From the NCBI RefSeq assembly GCF_009870125.1, contig NC_046683.1, forward strand, positions 19,353,001 to 19,417,000: a stretch of DNA of 64,000 nucleotides, read 5' to 3'. The stretch's first letter is position 1. The number at the start of each line of letters is the position of its first letter. The notes below the pieces were generated by a model. The model did not search any database, was not told the origin of the DNA, and was given only the letters and a program-made list of their open reading frames with translations. Positions 36,801 through 49,739 of the stretch are shown here, piece after piece. Made by a program: the position numbers and the translations under genes. The stretch comes from Drosophila pseudoobscura (Eukaryota; Arthropoda; Insecta; Diptera; Drosophilidae).

Positions 36801-39800
36801 CCCGTGCCCAACAATCTGCTGGCCGTGGCCGAGGCCATCATGCCGAAGCTGCTCTTCCGCCTGTTGCAGCACTTTCGCGAGCATAGCGACACCTCACTGC
36901 AGGTGCACGCCATGACCTCGTACTCGTGCGAGGAGTTCGCCAATATGCTGATCGACCTGAACAACATGGGCGAGATCATGCGCAAGGTGATGACGCGCAC
37001 CCTGATCAATCACGAGGTGTACGCCTACTTTATGGAGACGCCTTGCCAGGACACACGCAACGGACGATTCCTGAAGGCGAATCGCGAAAAGTACGAGGAC
37101 GCGGTCAACCGGTTCCCAAATCCGGAGCCACCCGACGAGTACCGTGACCTGCCGGCGCTCTGCGAAAAGCTGGTCCACACCACTCTACTCGAGGAGTTCA
37201 TATTCTGGACATTCAAGTTCGAGTTCCCCCAGACACTCGTCTGCTTTCTGCTCAATATGCTACCCGACCAGGACTACAAAGTGAGTAATAGCTCGAGCAT
37301 ATGCATTGACTTTTCGATTTGACTTTTTTCCATTTCAAGGAACACTTGACCCGCACCTTTGTGATGCACTACAGCCGAATTCCGTCCGTGCTGGAGATGT
37401 CACGCGATCCGGACACGCTAAGCAACCGCGTGGTCCACATGAGCGTTCAGCTCTTCTCCAACGAGAGCTTGGCCCTCAAGATGGTCAACGAGCTGTCGCT
37501 GTTGCATGTCATGATTATCAGCCTGAAGCTAATGATGTCCAAGATACTCATCCAGAATACACTGCACGGTAAGGGCAGCGCCAGAGAGCACACTGAACCT
37601 GTATCTTTATCTGTATCTGTATCTGTATCTTGTATTTGGTAGATCCCGGCAAGAACTTTCACTTTGTCATCGATTGTACGCGCCAGGTGATGAAGGATCA
37701 TTGCTATTGGCCGCTTGTCTCGGACTTCAATAACGTGCTATCGCACGAGTCGGTGGCCTTGGTCTTTCTTCGGGACGACAACCTCATCGACATGTGGTTT
37801 CAGTTCCTCCAAATGCTTCAGGGAATGAACGTGAATGTCCGGGAGACGGCCTCCCATGTGGAATTCGAACCTAACAGCTACTATGCGGCCTTCTCCTGCG
37901 AACTGGAGGCCAGCGCCTATCCCATGTGGTCGATCATATCCCATCTGCAGGACGGCACTCATGCCCATCTGGCCAAAAAGATCATCAACTATTGTGTGAC
38001 GACGCTGCACGAGTGGCTTGATTCGATTTACTTTATGGAGGCAAGACTCTCAATGGTGCGTTTCTGCTGCTCTTCTGCTCTTCATCTCTTACATACTTTT
38101 TCTCATACTTGTTTTTGCAGGAGGAAATGATGCAGGCCTCATTCCATTTTCCGCTGCATCGGTATCTGGCCGCCTTTGTCTGTCAGGCGGTCACCAAAAT
38201 GGGCATTCCCCTGAGCGAAGTGCTGCCCTCGCGTCCTTACCTCTTGCCGCTGTTGATGATCCATCCGCTCCGTGTTCAGGTGAGTTTTCGGTTGCAGTTT
38301 GCGCTCCGTGAAAGACTACACAATATTCTATGGCGGGGTCCCTCTCTATACTCGACGCTGCCTTGGGCAGCTGATTCGGTTCCAAGAATCCAAAAACAGT
38401 ATACAAATTGCTGCTCGGCGCGAGGCGAAGGATAGCCCAGTGCCCAGTGCCCCGTGCGCCCGTACCGTACCCGTTCCTCCTGCAATATCTTGCAGTACTA
38501 CCCTCATTCAGGCTCCTGTGTATGTGTGCGGTGGTGCGCGATGGCGTGATATATATATATATCGCACTAATCAAGGCTAAGCCGTACATTTTAGACGCCG
38601 TGGTTGAAATCCCTCCCTGTGGAACCGCCACGTTATATACAGCTAAGAGATCAGTACTACCCGCATGATGGTCCTTGGTAGAAGCTTATTTCGAGGCTTG
38701 TTTTGTTCTCTTTATTTATGGCTAATTCCAATATTTTTTAGTTAATATTCTCTTGTTCTTGTCTTTGATTCGAGTCCTCTCACTAAGACCACACGAAAGT
38801 AATTGCAAAAGGTGTGTATTCTGTAGGTAGTAGTATTACAACTAGGAAAGCTATGGAAATACGTGGATCATTCGATCTGATCTCCTTAATATTTGTTCTT
38901 GGGCACCTGGACATGGGGCGTAAAGTCGTAGGTGATGATCTTGGGCCCCAGGAAGCCGCCATAGCCGTTGCGACCCTTGTAGTAGATGCCAATGCCCGAC
39001 AGGGGCACTGGGGGATTCGAGATCACATCCTGGACATCCATGAATGGGACTGTGCTCTGGGCCGCATCCTTATCGAGGCCCGTGTTTGTGAACTCGATGT
39101 ACTGGTTGTGGCGCGACTGAGGTATGGAGTAGGTGATGGTACGAGTGGACACGTCCGCATTAGAAAGGCTCACTTTTTCCCTGCACAAAAAGATAGAGAT
39201 AGAGAGATCGTCAGATTCTGGCTCAAGAATGCTGCCTTGGATGGATGATGGATAATCACCTGCGCGTCTTGCTGTCGCCGCTGACATCGGTGTTGTCGTT
39301 GGACTTCCAATAGCTGTTCGCCTCCGGCTGCAGCAGCTGGCCCGTCTTGAAATCGAACTCGCTGTAGCAGGCCTCCAGATTTAGATGGGCCCCCACCACA
39401 CGAAAACGCACGCCGGTGACCACAAAGCTATTGTCGTCCGTGTTGACATCGTCGAGATCAACGGAGCGGCTCTCGTAGCTGAGGGTGTGATAGTCGGTGC
39501 CCTTCTTCACGTCCCGGTCGAAGATGTTATAATTCTCGACGGGCTTCCACGACAGAGTCGTATGGTTGATGCCGCCGCGCGGCAGTAGCTCTCCCTCCTG
39601 TATCTGCAGATGGAAAATGCGGTTCTTCTTCACAAAACGCAGTCCGGTCACGACCCTAGAAAGTACATCAGCATCAAAGTTAGGGAGTTAGGCTAGCCTT
39701 GTTTGATCCTTTGATCCTTCTCCCTCCTTCTGGATGGGATCTCTGCTCACCTGTTGCGCTTCACATCGGACACTGCCTCGCGCAGATTGAAGAAACGATC

Positions 39801-42800
39801 GGACTTGAGGCCCTGCTCGTCGCACATGCAGAAGCAGTAGCTGCAATGCCAGAAGAGGTACCGCCACCAGCTGTCCACCTTGGTGGTGCCACGCACACAG
39901 TTTGCCCGCTGGCCCAGCGTGCGTCCGTTCTCGTACTCGATGTACTCGTAGCGCCTAGTGCTGTTCTTGGGCGAGGGGCACACCCACATGTCCGAATCGA
40001 CAAACTGGCAGTTGTACAGCCGCCCCGAGCACCTGGGCTGACGGGCGCAGTAGAGATCCTTGTAGCAGCCTTCGCTGCGGGTCGACTGATAGAAGGAGCA
40101 GGTCTCGCGGCATGTCTCCTCGTTGTTTAGATCCACCTCGTTCTCGATGTAGCCCTGGAGCAGGCGCGTCACTTCGTCGTAGGTGACGCCAGCCTCATGC
40201 TTTTTGGGATCACAGCGCCAGACAATACGATCGGCCCGCGTCATCACGTCCTTAAGCAGCTTCAGCGTCCGTTCCGTGCGTCGCTCGTAGTCGGTGCGCA
40301 TCAGTTCAGCCTCTTGCGTGAAATTGCCCTTGCCATAGACCCGGAGCATCATCCACGAGAACTCCATCATGGTGTAGGCCTTCAGTTCGGTCAGAGCGAT
40401 GTCCGCATAAAGAGAGTACACAAACTGCTGCGCCGACTGCTGGGTGTTGCATATTTCGTTCGTGGAGGCCTGGAAAATGGACAAAATGCATTTACTCGAA
40501 ACGATATCAACAGCCCTGTGCCATCTGTTTTTGCCGTTCCGGCCGCAGAGCCATTAACCGTGAGGCGCGGCGCGCATGCAATCCCCCCTATTGATTACGG
40601 AACACCTAATCAGCACACATCTGGCTGTTAAATTTTTGAAATAACATGCCAATTATCGGAATGTTCCCCAGAGCCCGACACTGTGGTACCTGGTACCTCG
40701 CGTCGCCTAGGGGAACGGAGCGATCGGAAGGAACGGATCTTGGCTGCTGACTAACCACCATGGCTCTGTAGTAGAGTGTTTGCTGGACCATCACCCGATG
40801 TATCTCCTGCAGGATGCGGGCAGTGTTACTCTCGCGAAAGACCTTCTGGGTCAGATCAAGAATGTCACTCTCATCCAGCTGGCCGCTGTTGTTCTGCTTG
40901 GCCAATGTGTTCTGTGGGTTGGCGGTACCATTCAAAAGAAAGAAAGTTAACTTCTCATCTCTCGTGTGTTTGATCGTCTGCTGTACCTTGTATTCCTCGA
41001 ATAGTTGGCTTATGTGCTCCAGCTCTCGCTCCAGAACCGACCATTCGTAGTGTTTAAGGATCTCGTAGCGCTGCACCCCAAAGGTGTGCTCCATGAAGGG
41101 TTTCGCATTGAAGTCACGGTGCGAGACAAAGATCTTGCGCAGCTGCGTTTGCTTGTTGTTCTGACTGTTGGCCGTCTTCTTCAGATACTCCCAGAGATCC
41201 CGCTCCAGGCTTACATATTCGGTGCGCAGGGCATCCACCTGCAGCATGGGTGTGCGTTTTACGCTGACAACTCCCCCCAATGTGGCCAGGGCAAGCAATA
41301 CGAATACGAATACGACCAGATCCATGGGTCTGTGGCCCTGGACAGCGGCCGACGCTGCCGCCATCTTGGTTCGTCGGTTCTGTGCTGTGCTGTGCTGATA
41401 GGCAGCCACTTATCCGCAGCAAATACTGGGGGTTTCCGCGACTCTTTCGTTTATTGTGTACACGATTTCCTCACACTCTGCGAGGAAGGCAGGAAGGCCG
41501 TTCAGTTGCTCTGCTTGCCAGTTGGCCAGTGCTTCCTGCTGGGCACAACTACTTGTCGTCGTTGATGTGGAATCTCTGTCTCTCTGGCCAGCTCGGCACT
41601 GGAGTCGAGTCTCGTTTTAAGACAAAGACCGTAGCAGGCTTTTATAGCTGCGATTTGTGTATTGTTTGTTGCTTGAAGGCTGCAATGTGGCCAACAGCAC
41701 AGTGCAGGCACATTTGCAGTTGTATATTTGGTTTTGTATTCCAAAGCAAAACGGATAAATGTGTGTCCGCACTTTTTGCGATTTATTTTAATTCGCTCAC
41801 TTTTTCGGTTTGTTCTGTGTGTGTTGTTCTGAGTGCTGGTGCCGTTCTGCTACTGTCATTTTTCTGTTTCTGTTTCTGTTTCAAAGCGCTCCGCTCTTGG
41901 CTCCGCTCCCAGTGCCTGTGTGTTGGTGTGTGCTTGCTCGTTTGAGAGTGCTCGCTTGTTTGTATAGGTGCGTTTAAAAATCGCTGACTGAAGCTCTTTT
42001 TGTATTGTTGTAGCTGTTTTTTTTTCTTGCCAGACGATGGGCAGCGTAAACACACAGACACACACACGCCCGCATACATCGACAGCGTTTGGTGTATGGA
42101 TGAGTGAGCGAACGTCCGCAATCCCAGTGTGTAATTCCATGCCACAAAAAAATTGAGCAAAATCGTTTGATTCTTATTCGGTTGAAAAGACTGTTCCCGT
42201 ACGCTACATTTCGAGCAGATTTCGTATCCCCTACGTGCTGTACGATTGTTTTATTTTCTGCGATCACTTCGGCACCGCACCCCGCACCACATCGCATGCA
42301 ATAATCCAGTCGATATCTAGAAAGTGGGTTTTAGTGACGTCACGCCATCTAATTGGAATGGACAACAGCTGTTCGCTAGCTCTCTCAGGTGCAAGCACCT
42401 CACTCTGTTGGTCTGCGCTCTCTCAGGTCTTGTACTGCAGTGCGTAAGCTCTCCCTCAGCATTCGTTCTCTCTCGATGTATCCATCTCTCTTTGACGCAA
42501 TGCAAACAAAGAGCTGTAGCCTATGCCCTGCTCTGCTCTGCATGGGGGCGGCGTTGCTGCAATGCCCTCTGTCGTGTGTTGTTGTCATTTTGTTTGTTTG
42601 TTTGTTGACTGTGCAGTCTTTGTTGACACCAGACCTTTGACCTCTTTGTGCGTATACATACTCACAAAGAAATGAGGGGGCGCAAAATTGCAACGATTTT
42701 CGCGTACCAGTTTTGGGACAGCAAAATTAATGAATAAAGTGCGTGAGCTTTCAGAGCTTTCAGCTTTGTCTTGGTTTTGCTGACCGTTATGACAAAGCCG

Positions 42801-45800
42801 ATGATGACTAATCGGCGGCGCGGACTTTCTTTTGCCCAGCCGAAAGTCGAAAATTAAGAGGGATGGGATCCAGAGAATACGGAATATACAAACATATCGT
42901 CACGAAGACACAACCGGAAAGTCGAGTTTAATTTAGGGGACCCAGACCCAGACGCCCGCCCAATTCTGGGAAACAACTTAACCTAATGCGAATGAATCAT
43001 CTAGGAAATGAATTCACTATTCGCACACACTCTGCAGATTGATGCCGCCTGGAATTACATATTATCAGTGTCTAGGAAGAGTTACCTCATAGCTGGTCGC
43101 CAGATGGGCGAGCAGGCTGCTGCTGGTGCCCGTCGTGTTTGCCTTTTCCTCGCTTCCGAAGAGCGTGAGATGCAGGCGGTCCATCAGGTGGTGCACCGAA
43201 TGGGCATTCGGCGAGACTGTCCACTCTGCGAAAGTCACCAGGGTGGACATCTCGAGTTTGTCCTTGTGGGCCTCGTACTTCTGCATCTGCTGGTAACGCG
43301 ACGAGATCCGGTTGACAGTGTCCCCGATGTCATTCATCTTGGCCAGGATGGGGGCATTCAGGTTCATGTGGCTGGTAACCGTATCTATGGCCAGGGCCAC
43401 ATACTCCGCGTGCTGTAAGTGGTCGGATGGTGGATTACTTTACGATGATGAGTGGTTAATCTCTCAATGCATTACTTGCTCCTCGGTCTGGTCTATCTGC
43501 CGGGTGACCTCTTTAAGGCGCTGAAGCACCTTACGCTGCTTTTCGCGCATTAGAGGAAAGTCTATGTTGGCCGCCAAAGGCGAGGACTGTACAATGTCCC
43601 AGGCCTTCAGTATGCCCGTGGACACCTCCTTCACCACGTGTATGATGTCCAGCACATCCTCGATCACGGCCGTTGTTGGGGCGGGCTGCTGGAGTGTTAC
43701 CAGCAAGGCCAGAGACAAGGGAATCCACCATTTCATTGCTGCTGGCATCTTGAGTTGGGCAGGTGTGTGGGCTGAGCTGCTGCGTGTGTGGGTGCGGGTG
43801 TGTGTGCGCTTAGAGATTATAATGTTGAGATTTACTATACGAAAACTTTTTATATATGGGGACACGGAGATGGGACGGACACACACGCAAACGCTCGCAC
43901 GCGACTGCACCCGTTGAAATTTGAAAAACGAATGCGGGATACCACAACAGAGAGACAGCAGAGATGCTCTCGCTGTTGCGACTGATACTAACTTAGATTG
44001 ATTAAAATGCACGTATACAGACAGGCACGAGACAGTTTGAATTCACATGGATGTGAAATGCATCTGTGTGCTGTTGTTACTAGTTGTGTGTTTCTCTTTT
44101 GGTTTACAGTTTACAGTTCTTTCTGCTCGGAAGGGAGAGCATGCAAGCATGGGTCGCAGCATAAGTGTGAGTGAGCCAGCAGTATGTCGACTTGGCTTGG
44201 GCAGTTTAGAGTTGCTTTCCAAACTCGTTTCGATAGCTGATGGCTCTGTCATCGATAGAGGGGATATATCGCACACTGAACGATATTTCCGTTATTTTCA
44301 AATCACTAATTTGAACAATTTTTTTCTCTTTTTCAGAGTTTCTTCTACGAGATTCTGGCTGGCAAATGGGTGCGAAATGGCCTCCAGATCAAGGGCCAGG
44401 CCATGACCTACATACAGGCCAATTTTTGCAACTCTATGGCTGACATGGACCTGTTTTTCCTACAAATATGCGCAACCAATCTGCCGCAATACTTTTTCCT
44501 GCAGAACACTATCGAGCTGTTCGACGTGTCCCAGTGGCTGGAGACGGCACCGCTGAAGCAGCCCCAAAAGGCGGAGCAGTCCTCCATGCTGGAGGGCTTC
44601 CTCACATTCCTCGCCACCCTGGTCACCAGTCGCACCAATCTGGGCAACGATGAGGCCACCCAATGCATCATCGAGATCAGCGCCCTGCTGGCCACCGAGA
44701 ACAAGACACACTCGCAGCTGCTCGAGCTGATGCCGGAGCGGTCGGGCAATGTCCATACCAAGAACTTTGAGACCTTCCTCAAGAAGCTGTCGGTATACAA
44801 GGCGCCGTCGAGTGGGTCCGAGAACCTCGAGCAGGGGCTCTTCACACCCATCGACGAGGTGTGGGAGAAGTACTATGATCCGCTGCACGTCCTCCTGCGG
44901 GCTGTGCACCGGCGCGACTTTCAGTCCTCTCTGGACCGCTTCACAGCCTATGTCAAGTCCAAGGAGAAGATGCCCGCCAGTGGCAACCTCTGGCCGCCGT
45001 TCCGTCTGCCACAAGCCCTGCCCACGTCCAGCTCCTTCACTGATCCCTGCCGCATACTGAACTCGCGCGTCTTCCACTCCACCATCCTCTCGATCTTTTT
45101 CCGGGCCGTGCACACGCGCGATGTCTCCGAGCACCTGCTGGCCCTGGCCGTCTTTCTGCTGGAGATGGCGGTGGAGACGAGCAGCGATGTCAGCGACAGC
45201 CCGCCGGCGGCCGCGGCCGCCATGGTTGAGTGCGGAGGTGGTGGTGGAGGCGGAGGGGGATACCATCACGGATACAACCAGGGCAGGCAGGAGCCTCCGC
45301 GACTGTTCCAGTGCTATCCCACGGACAATCTCAGCTGCAACCTGCGGCACCTGGTCACGAAGCTGTCCCTGAAGTCGCGCGATCCGCAAGTGATTGGGTC
45401 CAGCTACCGCTCCAATCCGTTCTACTCCGATCTAGAGTTCGACGTGGAGCCAGACTCGGGAATGGGCATGCGGATGATCGGACAGATAGAGTCCGATGGT
45501 GATGAGGCGGCTGGCGGAGGCGGACCGGGAGCGGGAGCAGGAGTGGGAACGGGACCTGGAGCGGGTGCCATGACTGTGGCGCGCAGGAACATGTCGCAGG
45601 CTCTGGTGCCAATGCGAATGCCCGGAATGGAAGTGGCTCTACCGCCGGATTTGTCCGTTGTGCCGGAGACCGGAGTGATCATCCGGCAGGACAGTAACGA
45701 GGATGACCTCCTGCGAGATCGGGATACAGCCATGGATTTGGGTCCCGCCGCCCTCGACTTTCACTTCCCCATGCAGCAGATCACGCTCCCAGAGAGCGGC

Positions 45801-48800
45801 ATGGAGGTGGCCATACGACGTGACCTCCTCCTGGCCGAGAGCAATCATGTGGCTGGAGTAGCTGGAGCGGTCGCTGGCATTGGCATTGGCACTGGACCAC
45901 CGGCGCTGGCTGCGCCCAGCGAGATGTTCTCTCCCACGACTCCCACCGGCAGCGGTATGCTGCTGCCGTTCCAGCGCGTCCAACCGGTGGCGGTGCCGAG
46001 CAGCGGCAACATGGACATTGTACCCTCGAACGCCCTCGGGATGGGCAGCTTTGCCGGCAGCGGGCGGCGCATGAACTACGATGCCACTGGGACTCGCAAG
46101 CGGTCCGTCGACATTGCCATTGGGGGCAACAACAAAGACGACCTGCACATGGACGAGAGCATTCTGTCGCTGCTCCTGAAGCTGCACTCCCAGCTGAGCG
46201 GCACCCTTGACAGCTTTTCGCTTAGCGATGGTGAGGAAAACTCGGAACTAGGATCAGCAACGGCATCGCCATCGCCATCGGCATCGGATCAGCAGTCCAT
46301 GGATGTGGACTGCAATGAGGCGAGCACATCGACGGCCGCGGCAGCTGCCGAGAGCACTGCCCTGGCCGAACGGCAGGGGCGGGGTCGTCGCAACTACAAC
46401 AACATCTATGTGTCCGATTCTCGGATCGGCGACGGGCCCTTCTTCATTGGGAATTTGCTGCGCAAGATTGCCAAACGGGACGAGCTGTGCGCAGTGAGCA
46501 TCGACGAGATACGGGCCCGCCTCTGGCCCAATCAGCGCGAGAAGCAGGCGGAGGCGAGGGCACGGGAGAGCAAGGAGAAGGAAGAGCGCCGCAAGAAGGC
46601 GCGCGAGCGGCAGCAAAAGATGATGCAGGACTTTGCCAACAAGCAGATGCAGTTCATGCAATCGGCGGCAGCGGCGGCCAATAACATGGACAACGGGTTG
46701 GAGGACGACGAAGATGAGGATCTGTACGAGGAGCAGCCGCGCGAGAAGGAGTACGACTGCATCATCTGCAACTGCACGACGCCCAGCACTGAAACCAATC
46801 CAATTGGCCTGGTGGTCCTTGTCGAGTCCAGCGGCATTGTTGGCCATCGTCGGCGCATTGCCGATCGTCTGCCGCTCCCCCTCGACGCCGGGGAAGAGCA
46901 ACGGCTGGCCCGCAGCACCCGCCTGGCCTCAGAGTTCAGCCGCCGCACCGAGCTGCTCAGTTTGAAGTTTGGCGACGAGTCCTGGTATCTGTCCAACAAC
47001 ATGTCCTACGACAACGGCGTCCATGTGCAGTCGTGCGGCCACCACGTGCATCTGAGCTGCCTGGAGGCGTACCTCAAGACGTTGTACACCACCCAGCGGC
47101 AGCCGGTACAGGACCGCGGCGAGTTCTATTGCCCGGTGTGTCGGCAGCTGTCCAACTCGGTGCTGCCCCTCAGTCCACAACTGGACCGGCCCACGCATCT
47201 GGTCAGGTCGGGCAATCAGCCGTTCGAGCAGCTGGTCGCCGATCTCTCGGACCTGATCAAGGAGAATGAAACGATACCGGTAAGAAAGGTTGGCAGTGCT
47301 TCTAATTCTATCATCTATTACCCATCATATATATATGTGTACATTGTCTCATCCGCACAGCCACCGACAAAACTGACGGAGGCCATGGGCCATGCCATGG
47401 AGGTGATGACCAACATTTCGCAGCGCAAGGTGAAGTGCGCCTCCATCACGTTCCGCAAGCTGTTCATCTTCGTGACGTCGATAGCGCGCACCAATCTGGA
47501 GGCGGAGATCATCCAACGCGGCGGATCACTGTGCACATCGAATGCCACGCGCTATAAGCCGAAGAGGGACTGCATTGTGCCGCTTCTGCATGTGCTATCG
47601 GTGCATGTGCGGGTCCTGGTCGAGTGGCCACTGTGGAGCAGCTGGGCCTTGCTTGCGGGACTACCCGTGAGCGATGCGGAGCCGCTGCCGGCCCATTGCC
47701 AGGAGCTGATACCTAGTCTGCTAGCGGATCCCATTGCACTGCTCCTGAAGTTCATTCTTTTGGCACCGCTGCACTTGGACCAGGGCAAGTATTGCAGGGA
47801 ACAAATTGCACCGATGACGGGCGCTCATCTCATCTATTGTTTACCAATCTCTATTCCCAACAGACTACTTCACCTGCATGGTGAAGGTGATGTACAATTT
47901 GTTGTACTACCAAATTGTCGTCCAGCTTTGCGTCACCCTGACGGATCTCGAGTGCGAAAACATTCTGAAACTATACGGCAGCTCTGGGAGCAGCAGCACT
48001 ACCAGCACCAACACCAGCGCCAGCGGCAGCGCCAACGCCAACGCCGGCAGCCAGCCGACGGAGACGGCAACACCGGCAACAGTGGAAACAGCGGAAACAG
48101 CGGAAACTGCGGAAACTGCAGCCGTTGTCAGCTCCAGCGCCTCTGCATCTGCCTCCGCCTCCGCCGGCTCTGTGCCCTCGTCCAACAGCCGCCGCAGCAG
48201 CTCGAGCCGCTTCAGCGGCCATCAGCAGCAGAGCGCCTCCCAGCTGGGACGGGCCATGGCACTGGTGTTGGGCGAGACCGATTGTCTGATCAATCTGCGT
48301 CGCGACAGCATAGCCAGCACTTCTGCGGCAGCGAGCAGCAGTAGCAGCAGCAGCAGCGGCAGCAGCTGCGGTCCTGGCCACGGATACGGCTACGGCTACG
48401 GTCACGGCCCCGGCCACGACTATGGCCCCAGTCACGGCTACGGCCCCGGCCACGGCTACGGCCACGGCTACGGCCCCGGCCACGGCTACGGCCCCGGCCC
48501 CGGAACGAGCGGAGGGACAGCATCGTCGTCAGATGTGAATCTAAAATCGATGGAGCTGCAGCTGCAGTCGCTGTGCCTACCATTCCTGCGGGTGGCGGCC
48601 CTGCTGCGTCAGCATTTGTATCGCCATGAGATGCCGGAGATATCGGCGCCGGGTCTGGAGTTTGTGCGTCTGGTCTACTACCTGGAGCTGGTCACCGACT
48701 CGATGGACTGGGACTGTTTCAATGCCAGCAAAGGCCTGTGCTTCATACCGGGCACCGAGCACACACTGCCCCAGTTCTGGTGCAAACAGCTGCGGGAGGT

Positions 48801-49514
48801 ACGCCCGCCCTCGGACACCATCCGGGAGCTGGTGCTGATCAACCAGCATTCGCTTTGGCAGCAGCCGCGACTGCTCGAGCTGCCACGCGAGTACGAGCGT
48901 CTGTTCACGGTACGCTGCACTGCACTGCCATTCCTTTGCATACGACTCGTGCGACTCATACACGTTTACATATTTTTGTCGTTGCAGTACTACCACGAGC
49001 GGCCCTGCCTCAATTGCTACAAAGTTCCAAAGGAAAGCTCCATTTGCCTGCTGTGCGGGACGATTGTGTGCCTCAAGCAGAACTGCTGTGCGGAGAACGA
49101 TTGCTGTGAGGCAGTACGGGTGAGTTGTTCACAGTTTCTATCGCCCTGCACACTCACTAATTATACGTGTCGCGCCGTTCTCAGCACACGCTGTCCTGTG
49201 GCGGCGGCATTGGCATCTTCCTGGTGGTCACCTCCACGTACATCATTGTCATACGCGGTCGTCGCGCTTGCCTGTGGGGATCGCTCTACTTGGATGACTT
49301 TGACGAGGAGGATCGCGATCTCAAGTGAGTTGAATGTTGCACGAATGAGCATGAGTAAGCACGAGATTATTCAAATGATTGCTTCCCTGTTTTTAGGCGC
49401 GGCAAACCTTTATATCTGAGCCAGGATCGTTTCAATTTGCTGGAGTCGCAGTGGCTCTCGCATAAGTTTGCTCACACAAAACACACCTGGGTGTTTCACC
49501 GCGATCTCTTGTGA
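33814..49514 (+). CDS. Ubr3: Ubr3 E3 ubiquitin ligase, 11 coding exons, about 2333 aa
   Basis: A RING-type ubiquitin ligase with a UBR box; in flies it is reported to act with the caspase inhibitor DIAP1 and in Hedgehog signalling. Coding exons: 33814-34474, 36544-37280, 37340-37568, 37643-38055, 38121-38279, 44337-47279, 47361-47784, 47864-48909, 48988-49119, 49185-49324, 49397-49514 (7002 nt, all phases consistent). The N-terminus is acidic and low-complexity. The UBR box (residues about 230-296, CGLVW to the CDCGD and FCSDH cysteines/histidine) is complete. The large exon 6 carries the helical core, long Gly/Ala/Ser inserts and a RING-H2 (residues 1541-1668, CIICNC...CGHHVH...CPVC). The C-terminus has the UBR autoinhibitory-type Cys-rich domain ending [13 protein letters not shown] and YLSQDRF. 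Intron 5 (6057 bp) hosts an antisense gene; intron 7 is GC-AG. Confidence 0.95.
38320..38420. repeat. Dispersed repeat fragment inside Ubr3 intron 5
   Basis: It shares the GCGGGGT...CTCT block and the GGCAGCTGATTCGGTTCC word with 18690-18860. It is probably a diverged copy of the same interspersed repeat. Confidence 0.45.
38886..41364 (-). CDS. Same DUF4803-type gene, proximal-promoter form, 672 aa
   Basis: Here the first coding exon is 41364-40756 (donor GTTAGT; a second GT three bases earlier is also possible), followed by the shared exons from 40469. The start ATG has context AAG-ATG-G. The N-terminus carries a hydrophobic signal sequence at residues 14-34 ([20 protein letters not shown]), which would cleave best if the ATG at 41325 were used. 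Residues 40-203 are helical and do not obviously align with the distal form's N-terminal half. The two N-terminal modules thus give two secreted proteins with one C-terminal core. No downstream exon other than those at 40469 fits either module. Confidence 0.75.
38886..43748 (-). CDS. Secreted Cys-rich DUF4803-type protein, distal-promoter form, 669 aa, nested in Ubr3
   Basis: Exons 43748-43476, 43412-43086, 40469-39751, 39655-39260 and 39180-38886 join in phase to 2010 nt. A signal peptide is clear (residues 6-27, [22 protein letters not shown]). Residues 28-200 are helical and free of cysteines. The shared C-terminal 469 residues contain a conserved cysteine-rich core ([55 protein letters not shown]) followed by beta-rich sequence. 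This layout matches the insect DUF4803 family as I remember it; function is unknown, location extracellular by inference. Both the distal and the proximal N-terminal exons end in phase 0 and can join the same acceptor at 40469. The whole gene sits antisense in Ubr3 intron 5. Confidence 0.78.
47785..47863 (+). other. Ubr3: GC-AG intron in Ubr3 (intron 7)
   Basis: The only junction that keeps the family-conserved sequence ([14 protein letters not shown]) in frame uses CAGG|GCAAGT as donor and CCCAACAG as acceptor. The donor is the strong consensus typical of GC-AG introns. The nearby GT in GCAAGTATT would put the next exon out of frame. Confidence 0.8.
48379..48500 (+). repeat. Ubr3: In-frame Gly-Tyr/His-Gly tandem repeat in Ubr3
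   Basis: Tandem units built on CACGGCTACGGCCCCGGC encode about eight near-repeats of H-G-Y-G-P-G. They follow Ser- and Ala-rich stretches and lie between conserved blocks, so they form a low-complexity linker that probably varies in length between strains. Confidence 0.85.
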
Positions 49515-49660
49515 AATATGGAAGATTTACTGCGCAGCATACAGGAGCTGGTTGGCCAGATCTAGCGGGAAAAGCCAAGTCAAGTCAAGTTTTCAGTTAC
49601 CAGTTTCCTGTTTGCTGTCTGCTCCACGCCTAGTCGTCCATCACCAGTCAATAATCCCAA

Positions 49661-49737
49661 AAACCCCAGAAACCCCAGAAACACCAGAAACACCAGAAAC
49701 ACCAGAAACCCAAGAAACCCCAGAAACCCAAGAAACC
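49661..49737 (+). repeat. Nonamer tandem repeat in the Ubr3 3' UTR
   Basis: Copies of AGAAACACC and AGAAACCCC run head to tail just after the Ubr3 stop codon. No open frame of interest crosses it. Confidence 0.85.
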
Positions 49738-49739
49738 GA

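Noticed and set aside
44460-45389. 309-codon minus-strand open frame
   Set aside because: Antisense to the conserved Ubr3 core exon; composition is not protein-like.
44370-48344. 1324-codon continuous plus-strand frame
   Set aside because: It reads through two Ubr3 introns by chance. Family alignment requires splicing at 47279/47361 and 47784/47864, and the last part is in the wrong frame.
49661-49737. Regularly spaced direct repeats resembling a CRISPR-like array
   Set aside because: Units of 9 bp without spacers in an animal 3' UTR; a simple tandem repeat.
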